From an uncultured Myxococcales bacterium (lineage in GTDB: Bacteria; Myxococcota_A; Bradymonadia; UBA7976; UBA1532), in NCBI GenBank assembly GCA_903847385.1, contig CAINDO010000174.1:1-42612 (forward strand): a stretch of 42,612 bases of DNA. The letters are read 5' to 3'. The notes beneath the pieces are model-generated. The model saw nothing but the letters and a program-made list of their open reading frames with translations, was not told the DNA's origin and made no database searches. The first letter of the stretch is position 1; every line of letters starts with the position of its first letter. Positions 7,471 through 15,870 of the stretch are shown one piece after another. Both the position numbers and the translations under genes were made by a program.

Positions 7471-10326
7471 TCAGGGCGTCGCAGGGACCGTGGGGGTGGA
7501 GAGGGCGTGCGCGAGCAGTCCGTCATCGGCCCGGGACCAGGCCCGCGCCGCGAACGCACGCAGCGCGCCGGCCGTCTGCGGATCGCCCCCGGTGTCGGCC
7601 AACGTCGCCCAGCGCAGGCGGGCGGCGACGTACTCCCAGGGATGTCGGTCGACGTCGTAGGGGCTGGCAGCCAGGCGGTAGGCCTCGATGGCCTCGCCAC
7701 CGGCGCCGAGCGCCTCGAGGGCGAGCCCGGCCTCATAGGCTGCCCGCACGCGATCGGAGAGGTAGGCCCCGCTCGCTGCTCGCCACCGCGCCGCCGCCTC
7801 CGCCGGACCGAGGACCTCCCGCACCAGCGGGAGGGCCCGCAGCGTGGCGCCGAGATGAAGCTGCGTGTCGCCCGCGGCCCGGCGGTGAATCTCGCCCTCC
7901 AGCGCGGCGAGCGTGGCCCGGGCCGAGTCCTGGGGGAGGGGACCGCCCGGCTCCGAGGGCGCGCGCAGCCGCGAGAGGGCCAGTTCCGTCGCCGCGGTGA
8001 CGCGGGGCACGAGCGGGAGATCGTCCGCGCGGCTCAGGGCCTCCAGGGCCCGCGCGGGCGCGTCGCCCAGGGGCGGCCCCCCGGTCCAGCGTGTGATGCG
8101 CAGCCGCTCGGCGCCGAAGAGCAGGGCGGACGTGCGATCCCCCGAAGTGCGCCGCGCCTCGAACAGTTCGCTGGCGAGGCTGCCCGCCTCCGCGAGCCGA
8201 CCCGTCGTCAGCAGCGCCGCGAGGCGCATGCGGCTCCCGGTCTGGGCGGACCAGCTCAAGGAGGAGCCGGCGTGGGTGCTCGTCGCCCGATCGATCGCCT
8301 CCGGATCGCCCTGCGCGAACGCGAGCACCGCGGCGGGGATGGGCAGCGCCGACGCGGGCATGCCGAACGCCCTGGCGAAGTCCAGGGCGGCGGCCGCCGC
8401 GTCCAACCGACCGGTACCGACCAGCAGGCAGATGTTGGCCGTGGCCGCCGCCTGATCCGGCAGATCCGCGATCAGCGCGTCGACGAAGGGTGCGGAGTCG
8501 TCCGCGCGCAGATCGGGCGCCGTGGAGCCGTGGTGCGCGGCGAGCGCGGCGCGCCTCGGGAAGCGGTCGTGGAGCGTGCGCGCCACCGCCATGGCCGTCT
8601 CGCGATGGCCGGCGGCGCCCAGCGCGCCGACATAGAGCAGCGCGACGTCGAGATCGCCGGGCTCGGCGCCGTAGGCCCGCCGCAGCGTCTCCAGGGGCCC
8701 GGCCGTGGCGCCAGCGTCGACCCCGGCCAGCAGCTCGACATAGCCCCGCACGGCCGAGGCGCGGTTCGGGGGGAGCCGCGCGGCGTGTTCGAGTGCGGCT
8801 GCGCGGGCGGCGGCCTGAAGCGCCGGATCGCGCTCGATGTCCGCCACCATCAGGTGGGCCAGGGGCAGCTCGGGATCGCTGGCCAGGAGGGCGCGGGCCG
8901 CGCCGACGAGGTCTTCGTAGACCAGGGCCGAGCGCTCGCGAAAGAGCCGGCGAACGCCCGCCGCCGACCTCTCGTCCCCGGCGCCCCAGCGGGCGATCTC
9001 CTCGGCGGACAGGGGGGGCGCCGCCGCCCGAGCGAGCAGGGCGCGGGCGCCTTCGAGCGCGGCCGCGCGCGGCGTGGCGGCCCGCACGGACACGCGGCGG
9101 CCACGACTGCTCACGTCCAGGCGGAACGCGCCGTCGGGCTCCGGGACCAACCGCGTCTCGATGGGGATGGCGCCCGGGCCACCGCCCCAGTCGACATCGA
9201 GGGCCGCGCCGACGCGCGCGCACATCGCCCGCGCCACGGCGGGGCCGACCGCCGAGTCGAGCGGCCCGTCGAGCCGGGTCGGCGGGCAGCTCAACGGCGC
9301 GTCCATCGGGATGGCGGCGTGCGTGCGCCACGCGTCGAGGGCGCGCTCGGCCACGGCGGTCGCGACGAGGGCGACGGCCACGCGCAGGCCCCAGCGGCGG
9401 GCCAGGCCACGCCGCCGCGGTGCCCCCAGGAGCGATTTCGGGGGCACGCGCTCCAGCACCTCGCGCACGGCGGCGGCGCTCGCCGGCCGTTGGTCGGGGG
9501 CCCCCGCCAGGCAGGCCATAACGACCGACTCCAGGGCCGGCGGCAGCGCGCCGTGGCGGCCGAGCGGCACCGGCGCGCCGCGGAGAATCGCTGCGAGGAT
9601 CTCGCGCGCCGCGGCGCCCTCGAACGGGAAGACCCCGGCGAACAGGCGGTAGAGGATCACGCCGGCGGAGAAGAGGTCGCTGCGTTCGTCGAGCGCGTCA
9701 CCGGACACGGCCTCGGGGGACATGAAGCGGGGTGTGCCTCGCCCGCCGCCGAGCTCGAGGCTGATCGTGCCGCCCGCGTCGCGGCGAACGCGTCGGGCCA
9801 GCCCGAAGTCCCCGAGCTGAAGGTGCAGGCGGCCATCGGTCTGAGGTGTCACGAAGACGTTGCGGAGGGAGACGTCCCCGTGGACGAGGCCCGCCGCATG
9901 GACCGCCTCCAGCGCGAGGCACAGCTGCCGGCCGCACTCCAGCGCCGCCGCGCGGGGCAGGGGCGACGCGGCCAGGCGGTCCTCGAGCGTGGTCCCCTCG
10001 ACGAACTCCGTGACCAGGTAGGGGGCGCCGCCGGGCAGTTGGCCCAGGGCCGTGACCTTGACCACGTGGGCGGAGCGCACGCCGGCCGCGAGGCGTCCCT
10101 CCCGCGCCAGGAGGTCCGCGGACCGCCCCGGGCTCGGATGGAGCACCTTCAGCGCGAACCGTGCCGGCTCCAGGCCCTCGTGCCGCACGAGGTAGACTGC
10201 GCCGGCGCCTCCGGTCCCGAGCAATCGCTCGACCCGGTACACGGCGTCGACGCGATCGCCCGGGGCGAGTTGCGTGGCGACTTCACCGGCGGGCTCGTAG
10301 CTGAGCGTGCTCCCCGGCGCCCCCAC
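7471..10326 (-). CDS. Non-RD Ser/Thr protein kinase with C-terminal helical-repeat domain (951 aa)
   Basis: Hanks-type kinase domain at about residues 28-295: Gly loop GTGGAGAV (37-44), Lys60 in ALK, catalytic loop HGDVSLRN (149-156), DFG (173-175), SPE in place of APE (203-205), Asp217 and Arg280. The Arg before the catalytic Asp is replaced by Gly, so this is a non-RD kinase that should not need activation-loop phosphorylation. A basic stretch and a hydrophobic segment (about 312-330) may anchor it in the inner membrane. The remaining 620 residues are Ala/Leu/Arg-rich helices resembling TPR or other solenoid repeats, possibly sensory or partner-binding. The start is GTG at 10326, 4 nt after the activator stop; no strong ribosome site is seen, which suggests translational coupling. 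Its likely partner is the FHA protein encoded just upstream, because FHA domains bind phosphothreonine. Confidence 0.9.
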   Translation of the reverse strand: MGAPGSTLSYEPAGEVATQLAPGDRVDAVYRVERLLGTGGAGAVYLVRHEGLEPARFALKVLHPSPGRSADLLAREGRLAAGVRSAHVVKVTALGQLPGGAPYLVTEFVEGTTLEDRLAASPLPRAAALECGRQLCLALEAVHAAGLVHGDVSLRNVFVTPQTDGRLHLQLGDFGLARRVRRDAGGTISLELGGGRGTPRFMSPEAVSGDALDERSDLFSAGVILYRLFAGVFPFEGAAAREILAAILRGAPVPLGRHGALPPALESVVMACLAGAPDQRPASAAAVREVLERVPPKSLLGAPRRRGLARRWGLRVAVALVATAVAERALDAWRTHAAIPMDAPLSCPPTRLDGPLDSAVGPAVARAMCARVGAALDVDWGGGPGAIPIETRLVPEPDGAFRLDVSSRGRRVSVRAATPRAAALEGARALLARAAAPPLSAEEIARWGAGDERSAAGVRRLFRERSALVYEDLVGAARALLASDPELPLAHLMVADIERDPALQAAARAAALEHAARLPPNRASAVRGYVELLAGVDAGATAGPLETLRRAYGAEPGDLDVALLYVGALGAAGHRETAMAVARTLHDRFPRRAALAAHHGSTAPDLRADDSAPFVDALIADLPDQAAATANICLLVGTGRLDAAAAALDFARAFGMPASALPIPAAVLAFAQGDPEAIDRATSTHAGSSLSWSAQTGSRMRLAALLTTGRLAEAGSLASELFEARRTSGDRTSALLFGAERLRITRWTGGPPLGDAPARALEALSRADDLPLVPRVTAATELALSRLRAPSEPGGPLPQDSARATLAALEGEIHRRAAGDTQLHLGATLRALPLVREVLGPAEAAARWRAASGAYLSDRVRAAYEAGLALEALGAGGEAIEAYRLAASPYDVDRHPWEYVAARLRWATLADTGGDPQTAGALRAFAARAWSRADDGLLAHALSTPTVPATP

Positions 10327-10330
10327 GTGC

Positions 10331-12127
10331 TCAGACCGGACCTTCGGTGCGGTCCCGGCGCAGGACCAGGTACTCGTCCACCTTGCGCTTCAGCGTCGTG
10401 AGGTCGCAGGCGAGGCGGGCGCGGGCCTCGCGGTCGAAGGACTCGGGTCGCTCCGGGGCGTCGGCGAGGCCGAGGCTCTGGGCCACGAAGATCGACTTCA
10501 GGTAGGTCTCGCAGAACCGCCCGAGCTCGTCGAAGCGGCCCGGCGGCGCGCCTTCGGACTCGAGCCACCACTGCCGGGCCAGGGAGAGGGCGCGCTCGAA
10601 GGGGCTCTCCGACGTGTCGACGGGGACCGCGGGTGGGGCCGTCTCGGTCTCCAGCGAGGCCTCCCCCAGAATGGCCTCGCAACGGCGACGCTCCAGGTGC
10701 AGACCGCGCGGCTCCATCAGCACGCGCGTGCAGAAGCGGAGACACTCGCGGAAGTTGCCACGCCAGGGGTGGACGTGCAGCAGGAAGTCGGCCGCCGCCG
10801 GCTCCAGCCGCTCGAAGACCGAATCGGGGCGCGCGCCGCTGGCGACCTCTCCGCGCGGCTGGCCGGGGGCGGCGCGCAGCAGCGCCTCGACGTCCTCGGG
10901 CCGCTCCCGCAGGGGGGGGACCCGGACCACCGCCCCCGTGTGCAGGCGCCAGTAGAGGTCTTCTCGGAAGCGACGCTCGCGCACCAAGGCGCGGAGGTCG
11001 ACGTTGGTCGCCGCGACGACGCGGACGTGGGCGACCAGGGAGTCGCGCTGGCCGTGGCCGAGCGGCTCGTAGTGCCCCTCGTCCAGGAACCGCAGGAGTT
11101 TGGCCTGGGTCTCCAGCGGCAGGGCGTCCACGTCGTCCAGGAAGAGCACGCCGCGATCGGCCAGCTTGACCGCACCCACGATGGCCCGCTCCGCAGAGGT
11201 GTAGCTCCCCTTGAGCGCCCCGAAGAGCCGCGCGTGGGCCAGCGCCGGATCCAGGTGGGCGCAGTGCACGGTGACGAAGGGCGGGTCCGAGGCATCGGTG
11301 CCGTGCGGCGCGCGGCCGGACTCTCTGCGGGCGTAGATCGAGGCCAGCGCGGTCTTGCCGGTGCCGCTCTCGCCGCGCAAGACCAGCGGGACCCGCAAGC
11401 GGGCCGCTTCCAGCACCTCGCGCAGCGCGCGACCGCCGCCCGGGGAGCCGAAGGCCAGGGCCTTGCCGCCGCGCCCCGCGTGGCATGCCCGCCACCGCGC
11501 TGCCTGCTCGTGCACATAGGGCAACAGCTCGCCGAAGATGCCGTCCCAGCGCAGCTCGGTCGTCCCGGTGCCGCGCTCGCGTATGTCCAGGACGAGCCCC
11601 TCGACCAGGGGCAGGCGGGTCCGTGCGGGCTCGGCGACGGCGGGGTGGCGGTGTTCTCGGCCGGGGTCGACCACGGTCGCGTCGAGGGTCGCGCCCAGGC
11701 CGCCGCGGGCGAACCACGCGGTCACGGCCTGCGCCAGCCGCGTCGCGAAGGCCATCGGGTCCGCCTCCAGGGGCAGGACGTCGGCGGGCGCCGTGGCCGT
11801 GGCCAGCAAGCGGGGCGCGGCGAGAAAGATCTCCGCCGACCGCGCGCCCCGCACGCTCGTCAACGCACCCGACTCCACGCGGAGGAAGGAGCCGTTCTTG
11901 CTGCCGGGATCCAGGGCGAAGAGGGCCTCCTGCGTCGCCCACAGCACGAGGTGATTCGCGGAGACCATGGCCGAGGACACGGGCAGGCACCGCGGCGCCG
12001 CGGGCAGCTCCCCAGGAGACCCGAGCTGCGCTGGGTCGGGCGCCCGCCCGACCAGCACCGCCTCGCCCGCCGCCAGCTCCAGCTCCTCGTGGGGGGCCCC
12101 GTCCGGCGGGTGAAGACGCAGCCTCAC
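10331..12127 (-). CDS. FHA-domain sigma-54 enhancer-binding protein (NtrC/EBP family, 598 aa)
   Basis: N-terminal FHA domain (about 10-100) with the expected VGR, SANH and SKNGSF elements; a linker; then a sigma-54 AAA+ domain with Walker A GESGTGKT (about 252-259), Walker B VLFLDD (327-332) and Arg fingers in RRFREDLYWRL (about 385-395). The sigma-54 contact loop reads GSYTSA instead of GAFTGA (307-312): the key Thr is kept and Phe is replaced by Tyr. Walker B ends DD rather than DE. No clear Fis-type helix-turn-helix is visible in the C-terminal region, so DNA binding is uncertain. Start chosen at GTG 12127, 7 nt after GGAGGG; the adjacent GTG at 12130 is the alternative. A longer TTG frame to 12238 would run through the predicted promoter. 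Expected role: turns a phosphorylation signal from the kinase encoded downstream into RpoN transcription. Confidence 0.88.
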   Translation of the reverse strand: MRLRLHPPDGAPHEELELAAGEAVLVGRAPDPAQLGSPGELPAAPRCLPVSSAMVSANHLVLWATQEALFALDPGSKNGSFLRVESGALTSVRGARSAEIFLAAPRLLATATAPADVLPLEADPMAFATRLAQAVTAWFARGGLGATLDATVVDPGREHRHPAVAEPARTRLPLVEGLVLDIRERGTGTTELRWDGIFGELLPYVHEQAARWRACHAGRGGKALAFGSPGGGRALREVLEAARLRVPLVLRGESGTGKTALASIYARRESGRAPHGTDASDPPFVTVHCAHLDPALAHARLFGALKGSYTSAERAIVGAVKLADRGVLFLDDVDALPLETQAKLLRFLDEGHYEPLGHGQRDSLVAHVRVVAATNVDLRALVRERRFREDLYWRLHTGAVVRVPPLRERPEDVEALLRAAPGQPRGEVASGARPDSVFERLEPAAADFLLHVHPWRGNFRECLRFCTRVLMEPRGLHLERRRCEAILGEASLETETAPPAVPVDTSESPFERALSLARQWWLESEGAPPGRFDELGRFCETYLKSIFVAQSLGLADAPERPESFDREARARLACDLTTLKRKVDEYLVLRRDRTEGPV

Positions 12128-12202
12128 CACCGCGCCCTCCGGGGCAAAGCGCCCTCCGTCACGGCGAAGTCGAGCACGAAGAGACCTCGTGAATGTTGAG
12201 TG

Positions 12203-12214
12203 AGGGTTTACCCT
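12203..12214. promoter_or_regulatory. Small palindrome overlapping the -10 region of the activator promoter
   Basis: AGGGT and ACCCT face each other across 2 nt and sit on the predicted -10 box and start point of the EBP gene. The position is that of a repressor or autoregulatory operator. The arms are only 5 bp, so chance cannot be excluded. Confidence 0.3.
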
Positions 12215-12238
12215 AGTCGCCTGTCGCCGCGACCGCAA
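12210..12238 (-). promoter_or_regulatory. Putative housekeeping promoter of the EBP-kinase operon
   Basis: Minus strand TTGCGG, 17-nt spacer, TAGGGT. The -10 keeps the TA...T pattern. Transcription would start near 12203, about 75 nt before GTG 12127. The same -35 hexamer with the same spacing occurs before the lipoprotein gene at 25387. Confidence 0.4.
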
Positions 12239-12241
12239 CGT

Positions 12242-12259
12242 CGGCGCCGACGGGCGCCG
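12242..12259 (-). terminator. GC-rich hairpin 15 nt after the HNH gene
   Basis: CGGCGCC, 4-nt loop, GGCGCCG: a perfect 7-bp stem just past the HNH stop codon. There is no following T-run, so any terminator activity would be weak or factor-dependent. Confidence 0.35.
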
Positions 12260-12274
12260 CGGAGACGCCTCGAA

Positions 12275-13486
12275 CTACGCCCCAATCACCGCCCCCGCCG
12301 GAAACCACCGGTCGTCGACCGTGACCACGGCCCGCCCGAGCGCCGGGAGTGTGTCCAGCGCCGCGGCCACGAGGCCGGCGTCGCGTGTGAGCTCGCGGCC
12401 CGTCGCGCCGGGGTGTGATTCGAGCGTTTGACCCACGTCTGTCGCGATGTCATCGATCGTGCGTTGCGGCGGGTCGCCGAGCGCCTCGCCCGTCGGGAGC
12501 ACAAACCGCAGCCGCTGCGTTTCGCCATCCAGAACGAGCGCCAACGCTCCTTCGTGTATCAGCCGATGGTGGGCGCTGCAAAGGCAGATCAGGTTCCCCG
12601 CCCGATGGTCACCGCCCTGACTCCGCGGCCGGATGTGATGCAGGTCGAGCCACAAGCGATTGCGACAGTGCGGCACGGCGCACCGGTGACCGTGCTGCTC
12701 GAACACTGAGCGGCGCGTCGCCGGCGGGATCGCGTGGGTCAGGCGTGGTTTCGGCGCGGTGAGGTCGAGGATCTCTGTGTCGCACTCGGCGCAGGCCAGG
12801 TCCGTGTGTTCTGTAGCGCTCGGCGCCTGCGGATCGCCCACGTGGGTGTCTTGGCAGCTCGGGCAGTGGTGGATCGAAACCCGGAACCTCTCGGCGGTGG
12901 GTGGGATCTGCTCCATCTCCACCAATGCGTTGCGCGCGAGATCGGCCAGCAACACACCGTCGTCGCAGTCTGCGCCGAAGCCACCCCGCAGGCGCACGCG
13001 CGCGAGCGTCGCCCGGATGACCTCGGCGTCGGCCGCGGACACGTCGAAGCGCAGCGTCACCCGCGGACTCGCAGGGATCGCCGCCGGGTCCGGCGGGGGT
13101 GTTTCGCCCCTTCGCGCGGCGGCGACGTGACGCTCCAGCACGCGGCTCGTGCTGATGCACGCGCGCTCGGTCCAGGCGGCGTCCGTGGCCGGCGTGGCCA
13201 CCCGCGCGACCTCGCGCGCCTTGGTCGCACTCAGGCGCCCGTCGCTGAACGCCGCGGCCAGCGCCGGCAGTTCGCGCATGTGTCGGCCGATCGCCACCAG
13301 ATCGCGCGTCTGTCGAACGGTCAGGTCGAGCTCGGCCTCGGCGTATGACTCGACGCTCGTGTGTCCGCGCTCGGTGTAACGCCCGGTGGACTTGAGCTCG
13401 CAGAGAAGCACGGCGAGGCTGACCTCGGCCTGCTGGTGGGCCCGGCGCGCGGCGCGGAGCTGCGCATGGTGGTCGGTGGGAGCCAT
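12275..13486 (-). CDS. HNH endonuclease with DUF222-like N-terminal region (403 aa)
   Basis: ATG 13486 opens MAPTDHHAQ, with AGGG 6 nt upstream; the frame extends further but crosses noncoding-looking sequence. The helical first half (about 1-200, including the ELPALAAAFSDGRLSATKAREV segment at about 72-93) looks like the DUF222/REP13E12 domain that commonly precedes HNH nucleases. A CxxC pair at 208/211 and another at 232/235 probably form a zinc ribbon. The C-terminal HNH core (about 262-312) has Cys269 and Cys274, the DLHHIRPRS strand with His283 and His284, Asn298, and a CLCSAHH segment, so catalytic and zinc residues appear intact. Members of this family are often multicopy and may be tied to repetitive or mobile DNA; their biological role is not settled. 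The gene lies directly beside the large repeat locus at 13620-14391. Confidence 0.88.
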   Translation of the reverse strand: MAPTDHHAQLRAARRAHQQAEVSLAVLLCELKSTGRYTERGHTSVESYAEAELDLTVRQTRDLVAIGRHMRELPALAAAFSDGRLSATKAREVARVATPATDAAWTERACISTSRVLERHVAAARRGETPPPDPAAIPASPRVTLRFDVSAADAEVIRATLARVRLRGGFGADCDDGVLLADLARNALVEMEQIPPTAERFRVSIHHCPSCQDTHVGDPQAPSATEHTDLACAECDTEILDLTAPKPRLTHAIPPATRRSVFEQHGHRCAVPHCRNRLWLDLHHIRPRSQGGDHRAGNLICLCSAHHRLIHEGALALVLDGETQRLRFVLPTGEALGDPPQRTIDDIATDVGQTLESHPGATGRELTRDAGLVAAALDTLPALGRAVVTVDDRWFPAGAVIGA

Positions 13487-13551
13487 GGGATGCCCTGACG
13501 TCTGGATTTGTGTCCACGATGTCAAAACACTGAACGCAAGACGAGTGAAAC

Positions 13552-13577
13552 GCGCCTGGTTCGAGTCAACCAGGCGC
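13552..13577. repeat. Perfect 10-bp hairpin in the upstream region of the HNH gene
   Basis: GCGCCTGGTT, 6-nt loop CGAGTC, AACCAGGCGC. It is about 65 bp upstream of the HNH start codon. It could be an operator, a transcript 5' structure, or the terminator of something reading leftward from the repeat locus; GTTT follows the stem on the minus strand. Confidence 0.6.
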
Positions 13578-13619
13578 CCGGGCCACGTGCCGCCGACCGC
13601 AGACCGTGTAGAGGAGGCG

Positions 13620-14175
13620 CCCGGTCGTACAGCCACCGCCCCACAGACCCTCCCCACGGACGCGCGGATCTTCGTCATCGAAGACGAAGCTCCGTCACCG
13701 GTCCGCGGACCTTCATCACGGAAAACGAAGGTCCACCACCGGATCAACAAGGTTCCCCACCCGATCACCAAGCTCCGTCACCGGACCAGGTCGCTTCCCC
13801 AGCGGCGCGCGGACCTTCATCACCGGAAACCAACCTTCACCACCGGACCCGAACCTCCCGCACCGGCCCGCCAGGCCACTTCACCTCGCGAGGGGTCTCG
13901 TCACCGGTGAAGAGGGTCCCCGGGCGCGTGACGGGCCTTCTCTTTCGCTTGACGAAGCGACTTCGGCCGATGACGAGGGTTCATGCGCCGTTGGGGAAGC
14001 GACCCGGTCCGGTGGGGAGGCTTCACCCGACCTTGGGGAAGCTCTCGGCGCCGTTGGGGAAGCTCTCGGCGCCGTTGGGGAAGCTTTGCTTTCGTTGGGG
14101 AAGCTTCGCGCCGCCTGATGAAGGTCCCCGACCCGCTGATGAAGGTCCCGTTTGCGGTGAACGGGTACGACCGGG
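13620..14175. repeat. Foldback element: 11-bp inverted ends around two convergent arrays of a 21-bp repeat
   Basis: CCCGGTCGTAC at 13620-13630 is the exact reverse complement of 14165-14175. Between them, about 13 units run on the plus strand (about 13649-13908) and about 11 units on the minus strand (about 14155 back to 13921), so the arrays converge near 13915. Each unit is a 12-bp core close to CTTCCCCAACGG (variants CCTTCATCACGG, CTCCGTCACCGG) plus about 9 variable bases. Spacing is 21 bp almost throughout, with a few 20-bp steps. Two adjacent plus units (13779-13808) match two minus units (13985-14014) at 28 of 30 positions. No gene is convincing here: the open frames have no ribosome sites and only reflect 21 bp being seven codons. 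It could be a mobile foldback element, a phased protein-binding array (21 bp is two helical turns) or a structured RNA. Confidence 0.8.
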
Positions 14176-14207
14176 TGAATGTACGACCGGTCGCATGTAC
14201 AACCGAC
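14165..14207 (+). repeat. Three iteron-like direct repeats at 16-bp spacing
   Basis: GTACGACCGG starts at 14165 and again at 14181; a variant GTACAACCG starts at 14197. The first copy doubles as the right inverted end of the foldback element. Short repeats at fixed spacing suggest binding sites for a dimeric or repeated protein. Confidence 0.55.
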
Positions 14208-14391
14208 GCCGATGCCGAAACGCCGCGCGTTGCGCCGCCCGGAGATCACCCACGCAGGGCCAGAGGGGCCCTGACGATGAGGTCGAACGGGAGGGGCATC
14301 CCCGCCGGCTTCGCATCGAAGCTGGTGGGGACACGAGTGAGGGAGACTCGTCGTCAGGGCCCCGTCGGCCCGGTGCCGATGCCGAGACGCC
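14208..14391. repeat. Nested element: 17-bp direct repeats flanking 17-bp inverted repeats
   Basis: Direct copies of GCCGATGCCGAAACGCC lie at 14208-14224 and 14375-14391 (one mismatch). Inside them, GGGGCCCTGACGATGAG (14265-14281) is the reverse complement of 14347-14363 except for one position that would be a G-U pair in RNA. A smaller palindrome, ACGAGT...ACTCGT, fills 14333-14351. The element lies just past the pntB stop codon. It could be a small inserted element, a strong 3' structure on the pntAB transcript, or a small RNA. No coding content is seen in 14160-14441. Confidence 0.6.
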
Positions 14392-14441
14392 TGCCCCACA
14401 CCGGCCACAACCGCAGAGGCGCCCGGCTCACACCGGAGCGC

Positions 14442-15857
14442 TCACTCCCCGCGCAGCTTGCCCAGGAGCGAGTCCATGGTCTTCTTGGCGTCGCCGAGGA
14501 GCATGGCCGAGTTGCTCTCGTAGAAGAGCGGGTTGTCCACGCCGGCGTACCCGGCGCCGCGGGAGCGCTTGAGGATGACGACCTGCTTCGCCTTCCAGAC
14601 CTCGAGCACGGGCATGCCGTAGATCGGGCTGCTCGCGTCCGTCTGGGCGCCGGGGTTCACGATGTCGTTGGCACCGACGACCATGACGACGTCCGTCCGG
14701 GGGAAGTCGGCGTTGATCTCGTCCATCTCGAGCACGATGTCGTAGGGCACCGCGGCCTCGGCGAGCAGCACGTTCATGTGGCCCGGCAGGCGCCCGGCGA
14801 CCGGGTGAATGGCGAAGCGCACGTTGGTGCCCTGCTTCCGCAGGATCTCGGAGATCTGCTGCACGGCGTGCTGCGCGCGGGCGACGGCCATGCCGTAGCC
14901 GGGCACGAAGACGACCTCTTTGGCGTTCTTGAGCGCCTCGGCGGTCTCGTCGAGGGTGACCTCTTTCACGTCCCCGACGGGGGCGGCCGGCTTGGGGGCG
15001 CCGGCGGGCGGCGCGGCGCCGAAGCCGCCGAAGATCACGTTCCAGATCGACCGGTTCATGGCGCGGCACATGATGTAGCTCAGGATGGCGCCCGAGGAGC
15101 CCACGAGGGCGCCGACGACGATGAGCAGGTCGTTGGAGAGCATGAAGCCGGCCGCCGAGGCGGTCCAGCCGGAGTAGCTGTTGAGCATCGAGACCACGAC
15201 GGGCATGTCCGCGCCGCCGATGGCCACCACGAGGTGCACGCCCAGGATGCCCGAGAGGCCGGTCATGACGAGCAGCGGGACGAGGCCCGTGGCCTCCGGG
15301 GCCTGCACGTACATCACGCCGAACACGACGCTGCCGACCACGAGCGCCAGGTTCAGCATGTGGCGGGCGGGGAGCAGGATGGGCTTGCCGCTGATGCTGC
15401 CGCGCAGCTTGCCGAAGGCGATGACCGAGCCGGTGAACGTGAGCGCGCCGATGAAGACATCGACGAAGATCTCGATCAGCAGCACGGTGCGGCTGCCGGC
15501 GTGGCCGGCGGGGTCCAGGTAGCTGGCGTAACCGACGATCACGGCGGCGGCGCCTACGAAGCTGTGCAGGAGCGCGACGAGCTCGGGCATGGCGGTCATG
15601 GCGACGCGCGCGGCCATGAAGGCGCCGATGGCGGCGCCGACGACCAGGGCGCCGAGGAGCGGGGCGTAGGCGACCTTGTCGGCGCAGAGCGTGGTGGCGA
15701 CCACGGCGGCGGCCATTCCGATGATGCCGTACCGGTTGCCGCGCCGCGCCGTCTCCTGACTGGAGAGGCCGCGCAGGCTCAGGATGAACAGGATGCCCGC
15801 GACGATGTACGCCACGGTCTGCAGTGCGGAGTTGAGGGTCGGGAGTGCGGAGTGCAT
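14442..15857 (-). CDS. pntB: NAD(P) transhydrogenase subunit beta
   Basis: 471 residues, the usual length. The N-terminal half carries several membrane helices of domain II; the C-terminal half is the NADP(H)-binding domain III with [15 protein letters not shown] and the downstream [15 protein letters not shown] and [13 protein letters not shown] segments typical of the family. ATG 15857 follows AGGA with a 5-nt spacer, 13 nt after the pntA stop, so the two are one operon. With PntA it forms the inner-membrane enzyme that uses the proton gradient to drive hydride transfer from NADH to NADP+, supplying NADPH. An Ala/Pro stretch of about 15 residues separates domain II from domain III. Confidence 0.97.
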   Translation of the reverse strand: MHSALPTLNSALQTVAYIVAGILFILSLRGLSSQETARRGNRYGIIGMAAAVVATTLCADKVAYAPLLGALVVGAAIGAFMAARVAMTAMPELVALLHSFVGAAAVIVGYASYLDPAGHAGSRTVLLIEIFVDVFIGALTFTGSVIAFGKLRGSISGKPILLPARHMLNLALVVGSVVFGVMYVQAPEATGLVPLLVMTGLSGILGVHLVVAIGGADMPVVVSMLNSYSGWTASAAGFMLSNDLLIVVGALVGSSGAILSYIMCRAMNRSIWNVIFGGFGAAPPAGAPKPAAPVGDVKEVTLDETAEALKNAKEVVFVPGYGMAVARAQHAVQQISEILRKQGTNVRFAIHPVAGRLPGHMNVLLAEAAVPYDIVLEMDEINADFPRTDVVMVVGANDIVNPGAQTDASSPIYGMPVLEVWKAKQVVILKRSRGAGYAGVDNPLFYESNSAMLLGDAKKTMDSLLGKLRGE

Positions 15858-15870
15858 GGTGGTCCTGCCC

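Noticed and set aside
12131..12238. Longer N-terminus of the FHA activator from TTG 12238
   Set aside because: It would run through the predicted promoter and has an Arg/Ser-rich beginning; GTG 12127 follows a good ribosome site and starts just before the FHA fold.
13548..13580. A T-arm-like TTCGAGTC suggesting a tRNA fragment
   Set aside because: It is the loop of a perfect 10-bp hairpin; the required T-stem pairing and the rest of a tRNA are absent.
13649..14155. CRISPR array
   Set aside because: Units are 21 bp with degenerate 12-bp cores and 9-bp variable parts, and they reverse direction halfway; CRISPR repeats and spacers are longer and uniform, and no cas gene is present.
13508..14572. 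Open frames through the 21-bp repeat locus, on both strands, with seven-residue repeats
   Set aside because: 21 bp is seven codons, so any frame through the arrays repeats. The arrays point in opposite directions, there is no ribosome site, and the plus frame runs on into the pntB gene.
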